DNA of 64,000 nt, taken from the NCBI GenBank assembly GCA_949317995.1, contig OX439039.1, positions 75,526,002-75,590,001 on the forward strand. Reading direction: 5' to 3'. Below the pieces are notes generated by a model that was not told the origin of the DNA, ran no database searches, and saw only the letters and a program-made list of their open reading frames with translations. Positions 1-12,009 of the stretch are shown here, piece after piece. Position 1 is the first letter of the stretch. Each line of letters begins with the position of its first letter. The position numbers were made by a program, and so were the translations under genes. The DNA is from Acholoe squamosa (lineage: Eukaryota; Annelida; Polychaeta; Phyllodocida; Polynoidae).

Positions 1-3000
1 GGTCAATTTCAGAACTACTAACGATTTGGCCGGCCTTATTATAGATTTAAACCACCAATGAATTACGATTTCACGAAATACTATTATTGTATGTCTCAGA
101 TTCTCAACAGTAAACTTTTTGGACATGTTATAAACTGGACTGTATGATGAAACAGAGATATGTGTATAGGCACTTGGAAATAGTTCACAATTTTACCTCC
201 CATGTGATAGGCCACATCGAATCCCTTTCAGAACATTTTTGATTGTGAGTAGAAGCAAAGAAATCAATGTGAATGTGGAGAGGTTAGGGTAAGGGTTATG
301 CCTAATGTGTAGTAAACGCCATGAAATTAAAATACATACTGACTGTTTGACTGACATCTAAACAAAATTATACTGGGGATGCTGATTTCCTAAAGGACCT
401 ACAATAACCTGAAATTTGGGATCGTAGGCCTATTTGGTGATACGGTGGCAGATCCAGGATTTGAAAAAGGAGGGGGCGCGCACCAAAAGGTGAGGGCACA
501 CTTCCTGCTTTTGAGCAAATTCTGGGGTCCAAAATATGCAATTAAACTCTTAGTACTGGCAAAAAGAGTACCCCCCTCTAAATCCGCCACTGTGATTGTT
601 AATTGTTCTAAATTAGAGATTCCCCTAATATTGGTCCTCATTGTATACAGATAGGATTGGTACTGCAGTCATAGGACTGTAAGCCTTAGTGACGATTTGG
701 AGGCAATGTTATCGTCAGCTTTATTGAAATAAACCCCTTAGGTCGAAAATCATAGAAAGTTGGCAGATGAGGCCTCCTGGGGGACTGGGAGGGGCTGGGA
801 TTAAACAGTGGAGAATCTGAAAGATATTTTTTGTGGATAGTGTATAGGTGATGGGGTAACTACCCACGAAATATTTTTAGTTAAATATGAAATGCATTGG
901 TATGGCAGCACCCTGAACATATATACCCTGAAATACCTTGAAAAGGTGTCTTACCGAATGACACTAGGGGGCTGTTTTCCCTAAAGTTATGCAAAATTAA
1001 TTTTTTTATGGTTCAGGTTAACTTTTTTGTTAACTTTTCTTGACTACTGTATCTAAGGGTAGGATTCAGGGACAGTATTTGGACTTTTTTCCTAAGCTTG
1101 AATCCTTTTTCTTAGTGTCTGAAATGGCATTTTCACCAGAATCTTGGAATTTTCTTACTCAGGAGATTTCAAATCTTGCAGTTGTAGATGAAAGTCACAC
1201 AGATATAGGTATTCAGTTTTAATTACATCTCACACAATGGCCATAACATGTACTTTCAGGTGGGATATAGTTTAAAGGGGCAAAAAATATGTGTGCCCCT
1301 GTCTTTTTCCTATAGAAAACATGTGAAAATTGCAAATTGTCATTCGGAAAGACATTTTTTCATTAAAATACCATAACATTATCTAGGGTAACTGCCTGCT
1401 TTCACTTCTTCTTGATGGAGATGCTATGAATGGGAAAGTATTTATTTACCCTTGTTTTCATCGTCTCCTACCTCAGAGCAGGCAGAGCAGGCAGGAGCTA
1501 TGTCCTCAGAGTAGGCAGGTGCTATACTAAGTCATTTGCCCAGACATTTCTTTTTGGTATGAGTAATACTATGAAACATGAAGCTAAGTATACTAGGCTT
1601 ATTTGACATCTCAATGCATAATTGTAAGGATTCTTTTTATTTATGTTTGACTTGAACCTAGCTCATTCTTTGACCTTGTAGGTACATATTACTAGCCAGC
1701 CCTGGACTGAAGGGGGGGAGGAGACTGATATGATTTGGGGAGACATTTATTTTAAGTATTGACTATAGACACCACAGTAGCTTTTTGTATACATCACAAA
1801 CATTAAACCAAGCACCTCCGCATCACATCCTGAAGTTTAGTCTTCCTAGCCCGTGTCATACTGTCAGGGAAAATAATCAAAATGGCGCAAAACTTTATAA
1901 CCAAGACGATTCTCATGCCAAATATGGAACATTTCCTTTTTCCTATTGTTTCAATCTATGCCTGCTTCAAGCCTGGGAAAAACTTTTATCTCCTAACGAC
2001 AACGCGTCTGGTATTCCTCCCGACTGACATCTAGCGGCTTGAAGAGGAACTGCTGCTCTCTCCCTATTGGCTGTGTGGGATCATGTGACCACGGGTTTGG
2101 TCGTACTACGATGGACGGAATCAAAACAAAAACGAAAGCCGGTAGGAGATTTTTCCCCATTTTTCTCGTTGAACATTGAATATATATGTCCAAAGTGTAC
2201 TCGTAGAAGACATGCAGGTTATGTTGTCCTGTATGTCCCCGGGCAGGAGATGAAACAGCCTGTCTCAGCATTTTTTCGCATTCGCAAATTTCAGCGGTGG
2301 AGCGCTCCTACTGAGAGAGTGTGTTAGCCTGTTGTAGGAGAGGGTTGGCCTTGGTCATTCACCCAGATATACGGTAGGCACTTTGACATTGCCACAGTGG
2401 AGGGTGGGAAAAGCTGGCAGGCTGTTCTGACACTTTTTGTGAGGTGTGAGTCCAGTCAGTGTTTGTATCCTTGCTGGTTTCCTTGATATAGGACATAATT
2501 AATTTCTTTTCATTGGATTTAGATAGTAATTCCTAAATTTTAGATATAAAACTACCCAAAGGACAAATCTAGGAAGAAAAATACCAATTATTAACCATTT
2601 TACATGAAATTGAATGTGAAGGTTATATTGAAGCCTTGAAAAACACATTAACCACTAGAGACACCAAAAAACTAACACCAGACACAGGTTAAGGACATAA
2701 AAATCTACTAACATATGAAGTTTCATGTAAATAGGACTTGGCCAATGCTACTTTGGAGAGGACTAAAATATGAAACAATTGAGAAGAAATGGCTGTGTGT
2801 ATTGCTGCCATGTTATGATTCTTTATGAGCATTTTAAGCCTACTTAGATTATACGTAGAAAATATTTAAGAATACCATTGAAAACCCAAGATTTTGAATA
2901 TGTAGAAATTCCAAATTTTGTAAAAATGGTATTTTGAGAATCTTTAAGTCCAGTCATTTATATATTGTTAAAAAAGCACACAACATTGACACCTGTGCAG

Positions 3001-3738
3001 GTGGCTGATAGTGGTCACTGCATGGCTGCACTCACATCACAAAACCTGACACCTGTTTCTACCATTTCTATAGTGCTACTTGCCATGGAAATTCAGACTA
3101 TTTTGAACTTTGGTTCTAGACAAGATAGAAACGTAATTCTAAAATTATTGGAAATGTCTCAATAAGCTCTACAATATATGACCAAAAATATTGCTCTATG
3201 TTCAATTTTAAATTTTTGTTGAAGTGCCTATATACGGGTCTGATGGAAAGGGGCCGTCCATAATTTACGTCACACAGGAGAGGGTGGGTATTTTCTGGTT
3301 GTGACAAAGTGTGACAGAGGGGTGGGGTTTGGCTTAAATTTATCAAAATATAGATGCATGTTCACAACAAAAACATTGACTATTTCTGTCTCTGAACGAT
3401 TATATAACATGTACAGATATAGATGCACATTGTCATTGGCCATTGCATGTTCGATTGTCCTATACTATAATTCTGTATGAATGCATGACAAAGTTGTAAG
3501 AAACAGCCGTACATATATTAAAGGGGGGTCATTGTACATCAGGAAACAAAAGTTATTAAGATATAGTTCTATTGCTTGCCCAGTGGATAATGGGGTGGGG
3601 GTAGGGCAGGGTCAATTGCCTAGACACTTCTTTTTAACTGTACTCTTTCCTTAATATGTATCACAAGGTTATCCATTCAGGGGGGCAGTCGCCTAGACAC
3701 AAAAAAACAAATCAAGGATTTTTTTTCTTTAATTTCAG
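1..3738. other. Non-coding stretch upstream of the UIM gene
   Basis: I see no convincing exon here. The stretch is AT-rich and holds a MITE near 443-592, scattered homopolymer runs, and near 3245-3335 a block resembling widely dispersed 'GGCCGTCCATAATTTACGTCA' type repeats. Positions 2020-2110 (GC-richer, with an inverted CCAAT and a CACATG box) resemble a promoter and are homologous in reverse orientation to 24745-24855. The splice acceptor at 3737-3738 means the gene at 3739 probably has an upstream leader exon in this stretch, but I could not place it. Confidence 0.5.
443..592. mobile_element. hAT-like MITE, copy 1 (GTGGCAGATCCAGGATTT ends)
   Basis: The left end reads GGTGGCAGATCCAGGATTTG and the right end is its reverse complement (AAATCCGCCACTG). 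Inside are a G-rich 'ggaggggg' tract and the words 'ggggtccaaaatatg'. The same ends and internal words recur at 35580-35745 and 42220-42359, and an isolated end lies near 32608. The CAGTGG ends suggest a non-autonomous hAT family. I could not confirm an 8-bp target duplication, so the superfamily is inference. Confidence 0.7.
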
Positions 3739-6340
3739 AGATGGAGTCCAAGGTACATACAGATCAAACTCTTCCCTTGCGGAGGAGTGCACGTAAGAAG
3801 AGAACACACTCAAAGTCTGATACAGAAAAACCATCTGACACAAGACAAACGAGAAGGAAGAGGTCAGGGAAACCTCAATCAAACACCACAAAATTCCTCA
3901 CACACACCCGATCAGAAGGCGAGGAGGTGCTTGTCCTCCAAGAAGCACAGGGATAAGTTACATGCTAATCCGCAGTCAGAGGCCAGCCTCAGAGTTAAAA
4001 AGTCAAAGAAGGTAAGCCTTACTTTTTTACTATCTTTTCAAAGTTGATATGTATGTGATCTACTGTACCTGAAAGAAATATGTATGGATCATTGTTTTGA
4101 TTCCTGGAGCAAGGTTGTAGGTTGATTGGGCTTAGGTGGAAGAGGGAAATTACTATTTTTGTAATACTTAATGACATCCTTTTTCCCAATGGTAGGAATA
4201 TGAGAAGAGGAACCCCAACCGAAAAAGGCCGACAGGTCAAGAGAACTAGATAAAATCAACAAGAGGCACATAAGAGCGGAGCAGCGGGCCACACGAGAAG
4301 TCTCACAGGCCAAGACGTATGAAGAATCCTGATATATTATACATAATTATATTTGAAGTAAGGTGTGGAACCCTATTCCACCGAAACCAAAGTAATTCTA
4401 AAGCCTATATTTATTCATTCGCCAAGACACTCTTCTGAAACCTCCACGTCTTGATTCGCCAAGACACTCTTCCTTTACTCTAGAGCGATGAGACACTAAG
4501 CTCCAGAAAAATGTATGGACAAAGGTTCATGAGTAGTGGGTCTGATGGAGGGTTATCTAATGTATTTACAATACATTTGTTTCATATCCTTAAAGTGAAA
4601 AAAGAATTTTTGTGTACTTGATATTGATTCATGTAAAATGATATTCAATCCTCCAGGTATGAGAGGATGGAACATCATCCCCTCCATGGTAAGGCAGAGC
4701 CTGGGCCCAACCCTGAGTCAGAGAACATGAAGGAGACGCTCCATGCTGCTTTTCGGGAGGCATTGAGGAAAGTGTAAGTGTAATTATATGTCAAATAACA
4801 CCCGTAAAATACATTTGTTTTATGTCCTGAAGGTAAAAAAAGGATTATCGGGTACTTAATATTGATTCATGTAAAATGATCTTCAATCCTCCAGGTATGA
4901 GAGGAAGGAACATCATCCCCTCCATGTTAAGGAAGAGCCTGGGCCCAACCCTGAGTCAGAAAACATGAAGGAGACGCTCCATGCTGCTTTTTTGGAGGCA
5001 TGGAGGAAAGTGTAAGTGTCATTATATGTCAAATAAAATACAGATAGTAGTGTCTATCCGGAAGATGTTCCTAAGTGAGTACAGTTGGTTATGACTTGAA
5101 GTTGTAGATTACCTGATTGTTCCATAAATAGTCTACAGGGGTAAGATGAGCACAGTTAACGACACACAGGTTATATATACAGCATTCCCCTTGAAAGTAC
5201 AACCCCCAAGTACGTTTCATACATGTAATACCATATACCCGTACATGCCCATACATGTTAACATGTTTTAAGTGTAGTTGTCCTATCATACCAACAGACA
5301 CGTCTGCAGAACATGTATCTTGTTGTCATAGATAACATGTGCACATGTTTTAACATGTATGAACACCTAGTGGTCCTATCATTCGACCATACAAATCTGC
5401 AGAACATATATGTTTTTATAACATGTGTGAACACCTAGTTGTCCTATCATTACACCAGACAAATCCTATCATTCGACCAGACAAACCTGCAGAACATGTA
5501 TGTTATTGTCGTAAATAACATGTGCACACTTTTTTAAATGTGTGAACACCTAGTGGTCCTATGATTCGACCAGACAAACCTGCAGAACATGTTATTGTCG
5601 TAAAGTCCAACATGTTATTGTCGTAAAGTCCAACATAGGTGGACAGATGTGTATATTTACATGGATTTAAACATTAATTATTCTCGTTGTAGGTCACATC
5701 GAGACCAGGAGCAGGAGGAAGATATTCTGTGCTTCCAGTTTGCCAAGCAGCTGTCCTTGTCAGAGTGAGTCACTATATAATAAATAATATATATAAATAA
5801 TATATCTCTGTTGTATTCCATTGGTCACTCCAGCAATCAAAACCACAAATTTAGATACTTTGAAAGGGGGGGACCTGTTGGATTTGATATATTTCTTGTG
5901 GCATGCCATGTTTTATAGAATTGTATTGATTTTTTGGCAGTTGCCAAGACTACCAGGAGAAGGTGACACATATACATGACGAAGAAGAGTTAACCTATAT
6001 CTCTCCTTGTCAGATTATGGTGAAGATGACGATGATGCTGATGATGACGACGAGGATGAGGATCATGAGGATGACATGGAAGATGATGAAGACGATGATC
6101 ATTATGATGATGATGATGATGATGATGATGACGACGACGACGATGACAACGATGAAGACATGGCCCTCCAGTCTGCCCTCCAGTCATCCTTGTCGAAGTG
6201 AGTAACAAGATTTATTTTATGGTAGGAACATAGTTAAATATAGATTAAAGGTAGAATGCAATTCCCCAGGTGGTCGAGTCAAACCATGAAATAAACACAG
6301 AGTTAAACTCAGATTCCAGCATGCCCTACTACAGTATATT

Positions 6341-6387
<47 letters not shown>

Positions 6388-9300
6388 ATATATATATACC
6401 CAGGTAGCAAAGGTGGCTGTGGCTTCCGATGTGAGCCACAATGGGCAAACCGATGGGCTGCTGACAGTTTCTGTCCTCAGTGAGGTGCGTGGACCACACT
6501 GGGCTAACCAATATGGGCACAGATCAGTCTCAGAGTGGGTTTGGGTTCAACATGGGTTTTTGGTGTGGCTGAAAGTGGGCTGGCCATTTTGATTACATGG
6601 TACCATCTGGTCAAATTTTATCATTTTGGGGTCAACATGGGTTTTTGGTGTGGCTGAAAATGGGCTGACCACTTTGATCAGGTGGGGCCATCTGGGATAG
6701 ATATTATAGAAAATCTATTTTGTCCTCATTTTCTAAAAATTTGAACCCTGAAAATGGGCTGCTAGCCTCCAGGTGCTAGCCCCTCCCCTTGGCCTCCATA
6801 GTGGGAAGGAGACTAAACATACTGTATTACTCTCCCCATCATCATAATACAGTAGAACCATCAATTCAAACTTAGTTGGCCAAGGCATATCAACCAGACC
6901 TAGTCCAGTAACATGCTAGCCTACAAGTTCATAGTGCCTCCCAATGGGTAGCATACTTCAATATAAAATGATTACCACAGGAATGGTGTAGTCACATTAA
7001 AAACTGCTGACATCACCTAACTTTGCACATTTCAAATGTATTTTGCCAGTAGATCCAAACTCTGAGAAGATTTGTGTACTGTTATGATTTATATGATTCA
7101 TTAGCCTATATCTGTTATATCATACTAAAGAAAATCAATACTGACATGGGGGGGGGAAGCTGTACATCAGACATAGTGGGGTCATCTAGTGTCAAAGTTC
7201 AGAACTCCCAGCTCAGTATTCCTTGTGCAAACCCATCCTCAACCCTGTCTGGGGAATTATCTTTGGAACTGATCTATGCCTGATTCGGGGTGCCCACCTT
7301 GAAACCAATCTGTGCCCAAAGTGTTTGCCCATTTTGATGCTTCTCTGTGCCCAAATCAGTTAGCCTTATGTGGACAAAAACTGTCGGGAGAGCCCAGCAG
7401 TCTTAGTTCAGTTTGCCTTATTAGGGCAACCCAATGTGCCCCTGACTGGAAACTAACCATTTGCCCAACCTAAAACCATGAATGGTATTCTGCCCGCTTT
7501 GAACCAGCTTATCTGAGCTAAAACTGAATTCGCCCTGAGCGGGCTTGCTACATGGGTATATGTATTGCTTTGTTATACAGTATGTTTAGTCTCCCTCCAA
7601 CTATGGGGAACAAGGGGAGGGGCTAGCACCCAGGTAGCAAACATCGTGTGGCCCAAGTATGGGCCATAGCGGGCTCCTGTTGCTCACTGGGTTAACACAG
7701 TGGGCGCCCGATGGGTTTTGTCCTCAGCAAAGGGTCTGTGCCACACTGGGCTAACCGATTTGGGCAAAGATCTGTTTGAAAGTGGGCTCACCGATTTGGG
7801 CGCAAAGTGAGTTTAACATGGGTTTTTGGTGTGGCCCAAAGTGGGCTGACCGATTTGACAAAAAATTAGTGGAGAAATTTATCCAATATTTATTCTATTT
7901 TTCAAAAGTCAATGAACAACAAACCCTTGAGCTAATCTCACCCCCCCCCATCACCAAAGCAGTAAATGCAATATCTACCTGAGTGGAAAGGCAGAACAGA
8001 ACTATCCATTTGAATCATTCAGCCAACACACTACTACTCAGATGACCTTGTTTTGCACTTTTGACTAGAAACATCTAAGTATTTCCAGACTATGAGAAAG
8101 TCTGCCCATTATTACTTCATAACTGATTTAGTACTCTATTCTAGTTGTCCTATGTCTAAAAGAAATAAGTTTTGTATGGGTAGTAGAATTCTGCCTGGAG
8201 TGCTGTGAAACCACCTTGTAGTGAGTCTGCCATGGATTGGCCTACAGGGGCAGGGGATATTTTTGGTTTCTCAATTGCCTCTATATATAGTCCTCTTATA
8301 CCCGGCCAGGTGTGGGACCTGTTTGCCCCCACACCACAAATACACCCTACAAGCCTACTAGTATAAAGAAAGACATGGAGCTGTTATTTCCAGGACTAGT
8401 CAGTGTTGTATGTTACATGAAATATCTGTATCCCTACTATGAACCTACCTGTGCATTAATGATATAGGGAGAGTGGGACTACCTATGTCCTACAGCAGTG
8501 GTGGAGGAAGGGGAGGGGGGAGGGCAGGGCAGGGGAGGGTGAGAGGAGGCCAGGGCAGGGTAGGGTGAGGGCAGGGCAGGGCAGGGTGAGGGCAGGGCAG
8601 GGTGGGGTGAGAGGAGGGCAGGGGAGGAGAGGACAGGGCAGGGGAGGGCAAGGTGAGAGAAGGTGAGGGGGAAAGGGTAGGGCAGGTTGAGGGGAATGAG
8701 GAGGAGATGGAAGGGGTAGGGGATGGATAGGGGAGGGACGAACAAAAAGGGGAGAGGGAGAGGGAACACTCATCACAGAGTTCGGAACAGTCCAGAATAT
8801 GAGGCTGCCCTGTCCAAACCCACTCTCACCCCAGACTGAGAAGACTTTATGCAGCTAAGCACCCATCTTGGTATGCCCATTTTGAAACCATCCTGGGCCC
8901 AATGTGGTTGCCCATTTTAAAGCTGACCAGTGCCCAAATCGGCCAGCCCAATGTGGCCCAGACCATATGCTGAGGACAAAACCCGTTGGGAGCCCAACGG
9001 GCTCAAGTCGGTTTGCCCGATTTGGGCTGCCCTGTGTGGCCCTTACTGGAAACCCAGCATCTGCCGAACCTAAAACCCATGAACTGAATGCTGCCCGCTT
9101 TGAATCACCTTATCCCTGGTAAAACCAATTTGGCCCTGAGTGGGCTTGCTACATGGGCACCTAGAGGCTAGCAGAGCATTTTCAGGGTTCAAAATTTTAG
9201 AAAATGAGGACAAAATAGATTTTCTATAATATCTATCCCAGATGGTGCCACCTCATCAAAGTGGTTAGCCCACTTTCAGCCACACCAAAAACCCATGTTT

Positions 9301-9774
9301 GAACTCAAAATGATAAATTTTGACCAGATGGCGCCAAGTGATCAAAGTGGGCAGCCCACTTTCAGCAACACCAAAAACCCATGTTGAACCCAAACCCACT
9401 CTGAGACTGATCTGTGCCCATATTGGTTAGCCCAGTGTGGCCCACACACCTAACTGAGGACAGAAACTGTCAGCAGTCCATCGGTTAGCCCATTGCGGCC
9501 CACATCTGAAGCCACACCAAATAAAGTGTGGGCCACAGTAGGGCCACACCACCTTTGCTAACTGGGTATATAGCTCTATTGAGAAAAGTAAGTCACATGC
9601 TGTGTTTCATGCATACTTTTTTCTAAACAGGAGCCCCGAACTGACAACTCCCCATGTAGCAGCAGCAGCTCAATTCACAGGGGAAGAATCAGCAGCCGCA
9701 GATCTTGTCAAAGACAAAAAACATGACGACAACGATGTAAGCCTGCAGCAAGCCCTACTACAGTCCCTGTCAAA
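3739..9774 (+). CDS. Multi-exon gene encoding serial ubiquitin-interacting motifs (partial)
   Basis: Proposed exons are 3739-4011 (basic, NLS-like RRSARKKR and RRKRSGK), 4210-4316, 4657-4773, 4895-5011, 5693-5764, about 5985-6197 and 9631-9774. From the second exon on, the introns are phase 2. Most exons finish with a UIM just before the donor: FQFAKQLS (5693-5764), LQSALQSS (about 5985-6197), LQQALLQS (9631-9774), and LHAAFREA or LHAAFLEA with Ala for the usual Ser (4657 and 4895 exons). This matches the UIM consensus of acidic residues then hydrophobic-x-x-Ala-x-x-x-Ser. The sixth exon carries a long Asp/Glu run encoded by (GAT)n. UIM proteins bind ubiquitin or polyubiquitin, so a nuclear ubiquitin-reading role is inferred. 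Weak points: the first exon needs a +1 slip between its ATG frame (3741) and the frame open to its donor, the sixth exon's start is ambiguous, and no 3' terminal exon was found. Confidence 0.65.
4568..5043 (+). repeat. Tandem duplication of one UIM-like exon plus its flanking intron (about 238 bp x 2)
   Basis: The 117-bp exon at 4657-4773 and the one at 4895-5011 are nearly identical, 238 bp apart. The preceding intron ('attgattcatgtaaaatgat', then 'caatcctccag') and the donor 'gtaagtgt' are duplicated too. Both copies stay open and keep phase 2 at both ends, so inclusion of either or both preserves the frame. Differences within the exon include Met to Lys, Arg to Leu and Leu to Trp changes. 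Confidence 0.9.
5280..5640. repeat. Degenerate tandem repeat with 'tcctatcattcgaccagaca' core
   Basis: This block lies in the intron between the duplicated exon and the next UIM exon. Units of roughly 100-120 bp repeat the words 'aacacctagtggtcctat', 'attcgaccagacaaacctgc' and 'agaacatgtatgttattgtcg'. The 'ttcgaccagaca' core also appears in the separate tandem array at 12010-12310. Confidence 0.75.
6338..6400. repeat. (TA)n microsatellite
   Basis: An almost uninterrupted TA dinucleotide run abutting the left end of the inverted-repeat complex at 6398. Confidence 0.95.
6398..9568. mobile_element. Nested long inverted-repeat (foldback) complex
   Basis: The outer arms (about 6398-6785 and the reverse complement of about 9165-9568) share long words such as 'gatagatattatagaaaatc' and end in ACCCAGGTAGCAAAGGTGG and CCACCTTTGCTAACTGGGT. 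Related inner ends lie near 7540-7560 (GGGCTTGCTACATGGGT), 7628-7870 (ACCCAGGTAGCAAAC) and 8800-9160. Several copies of one CCCAGGTAGCAAA-ended family therefore appear inserted in or next to each other. The complex fills the 3.4-kb intron before the 9631 exon. I recognise no transposase inside it. Confidence 0.75.
8505..8765. repeat. G-rich minisatellite (GGGCAGGGCAGGGGAGGGTGAG type)
   Basis: About 260 bp of purine- and G-rich units lie on the + strand inside the inverted-repeat complex. The long reading frames over it are pure proline/leucine/serine repeats on the opposite strand and are not genes. Runs of three or more G at short spacing could form G-quadruplexes, which is inference. Confidence 0.85.
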
Positions 9775-10244
9775 GTGAGTAACAAGATAAAATTCTATGG
9801 CATGTGTACACATTACCATAAGGGGGGGTCACTCGCCAAGATATGTACATCTTAGGGAAGGGGGGGGGGGTCAGTTGCCAGGACACAAATATATATAGCT
9901 CTATAGAAAAAAAGTAAGTCACAAAAATGTCAACGACCATGGGATATTTTAGCATTGTTTTCAACGAGGTCAGGCTGTTCGTATTCCATGACGCCTTATA
10001 GGCGGAGTTGAATGCGGACAGGCCTCACCTGACAGGGAGGGTGTGTGATTCGGGAAGACATGTTTTGTGTTTAATCGGTTGGAATAACATGTAAGTCATG
10101 GAAAAAAGATAGAAATGTCTTCTTTATTCTTCGTTCACATCTTTGTCTGGGATGAACATTCATGTTTTCATAAGATGAAAGCTTGTATAAGTCCTAGATA
10201 TATATATGTTGTACATAGTATCACTGTGAAATCACATCTATAAT
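9775..10244. other. Intron or intergenic sequence, no gene seen
   Basis: It begins with the donor 'gtgagtaacaagat', a near copy of the donor context at 6198, which supports duplication of UIM exons. A poly-G patch lies near 9855-9870. I find no further UIM exon with a phase-2 acceptor. Confidence 0.5.
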
Positions 10245-11274
10245 TACAGTAAAACTTGGTTACAACGAACCCCTTATTACAAGCTTAAAAAATTCGTTAT
10301 AACCAAAGTTCGTTATAACCAAGTTTGCATCATTGGGAGGGGAGGGGTGGATGAATGACATTTCTTTAAAACGAATGCTCTTGCAAGGATTTTTCCTCTA
10401 TATTAGGACCACACACAGTAAATCCCTTTATAATGAATCCAAGAACATCAAAAATATATGTCTTTAGATGATTTATGTGCACAGAATAGAGAACAGGGAT
10501 TTGACAGGATTCTTTGTTATGTGACAAATGGTCCCATAACAAAAATAATTCCTACCGATCCCATATAAGACTACTATGACTCTATGTGACATTGGACACA
10601 CATTTGGTAATTTCAATTTGCCATTTAAGTTCTAAATGTGTCCAATGCACATCCCAGTCAGAATCTCTGGAACAAATCGATTTATATTGTCAACTATGTT
10701 GTCTATATGTGTGGCAGTAAGCATGGGACCAAACGAGGGTTTATCAGGGCTTCTTTGCCCGCCTAGCTAGTCCTATGGGCGGCAGGAGGCTGGGGGGGTC
10801 AAAGGGGGGGGGGTCAAGGCGTGTATCAGGGCTTCAGTGCCCGCCTAGCTGGCCCAATGGGTGGCAGGCGGGGGTGGTAACATCAAAGAGGTGTTGGGCC
10901 GTGTGTCAGGGCTTCAGTGCCCGCCTAGCTGGCCCTGTGGGCGGCAGGAGGGGTGGGAACATCAAAGAGGTGTTGGGCCCTGTGTCAGGGCTTCTTTGGC
11001 CACCTAGCTGGCTCTGTGGGTGGCAGGAGGGGTGGAGAATATCAATGGATGCAGATATACAAGATAAAGGTAACTACACTAAGGATTTATTTCACATTTC
11101 TCAAAATATGGGGTAAGAATTATTTCATTATAAACAAGTTCATGTCAAAAGCACTTCATTCTAACCAAGTTTTGTTACTATAGAAATGTATAAGAGAGGT
11201 TTATGTTTAGGCATTTTTGTTTGTTATAACCAAATTTCGTTGCAAGAAGTTTGTTGTAACCAAGTTTTACTGTA
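10245..11274. mobile_element. Mariner-like MITE with TACAGTAAAACTTGGTT ends
   Basis: The left end TACAGTAAAACTTGGTTACA and the right end TGTAACCAAGTTTTACTGTA are inverted repeats, with a TA at each outer edge as in Tc1/mariner target duplications. The sub-terminal sequence repeats 'cgttataaccaa' in both orientations. There is no transposase ORF, so it is non-autonomous. It carries the VNTR at 10736-11035. Confidence 0.8.
10736..11035. repeat. VNTR of about 68-80 bp units
   Basis: Four imperfect units each contain 'cagggcttc', 'gcccgcctagctgg' and 'gggcggcagg', ending in 'acatcaaagaggtgttgggc'. Frames over it (GGRRGG-type peptides) are repeat artefacts. Confidence 0.85.
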
Positions 11275-12009
11275 TTTGTTAAAGTCCAAGACAGTTTACA
11301 CTGTACTCTGACTGTGAAATTGCAACTATAATTACTTATTTAACTCCTAGAGATATTTACATTGTAGTATGACTATGAAAACACATGTATATAATAACTT
11401 ATTTCTGTCCTGTCCTATCACTGTGAAATCACATATATAATGATTTATAACTTTTACTGTTTGGCAAAATACAACTGCCGCACCAGACATAATATTTCAA
11501 CCTGAGGCTATGACTGATTTTGCTGCATCAAATGATACACAAAGAAAAGAACCTGGTACTTAAACTGTAAAGAACACAATTCAACTGGCAAGACCCATGA
11601 ACCGTACATACCCAGATAGGTGGTTCTTCTGGTTGTGGTAACTTGAATATTCATGAGTGTCAATAACCATTGAAAGGTATTTTCGCAGAATGTGTCAAAT
11701 TACACTGAGCATGACAAAGAAAATTAAAGTCATTACACCATACATTCACGGGTTATGTCTTCTATGAACTATAAAGTTAACATATATATATATATATACA
11801 CACACAGATGGATTGTATGTGGCACCTCAGCCCTGCATGTTGTGTGAAGGGGAGCAGCGGGTTGCCCCAAGCAGGTGATCCCAGGCTTCCCACTGAACTG
11901 ACAACTAGCTACTCCCCCTCACTCAAACTACAGATACTGAGATGTCACATGTATATGTTTTATGTGTTGAAAAGGAGCAAATATATAATATGATCTATAT
12001 GGGTTGGAC
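11275..12009. other. Gene-poor stretch
   Basis: AT-rich sequence with a short TA tract near 11780. A possible acceptor at 11497 opens a short frame ending in a stop at 11569-11571, but its phase does not match the upstream UIM exon, so I do not call it. Confidence 0.45.

Noticed and set aside
5963-6205. Met-rich frame over the acidic exon
   Set aside because: Off-frame reading of (GAT)n; the Asp/Glu frame ending in a UIM fits the neighbouring exon phases.
8479-8776. Long proline/leucine-rich frames on the minus strand
   Set aside because: They are translations of the G-rich minisatellite; no splice or domain support.
10775-11183. Gly/Arg/Trp-rich frame of 113 residues
   Set aside because: Covers the VNTR inside a MITE; repeat-derived.
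11497-11571. Possible terminal exon of the UIM gene
   Set aside because: The acceptor gives the wrong phase relative to the donor at 9774, and no UIM is encoded.
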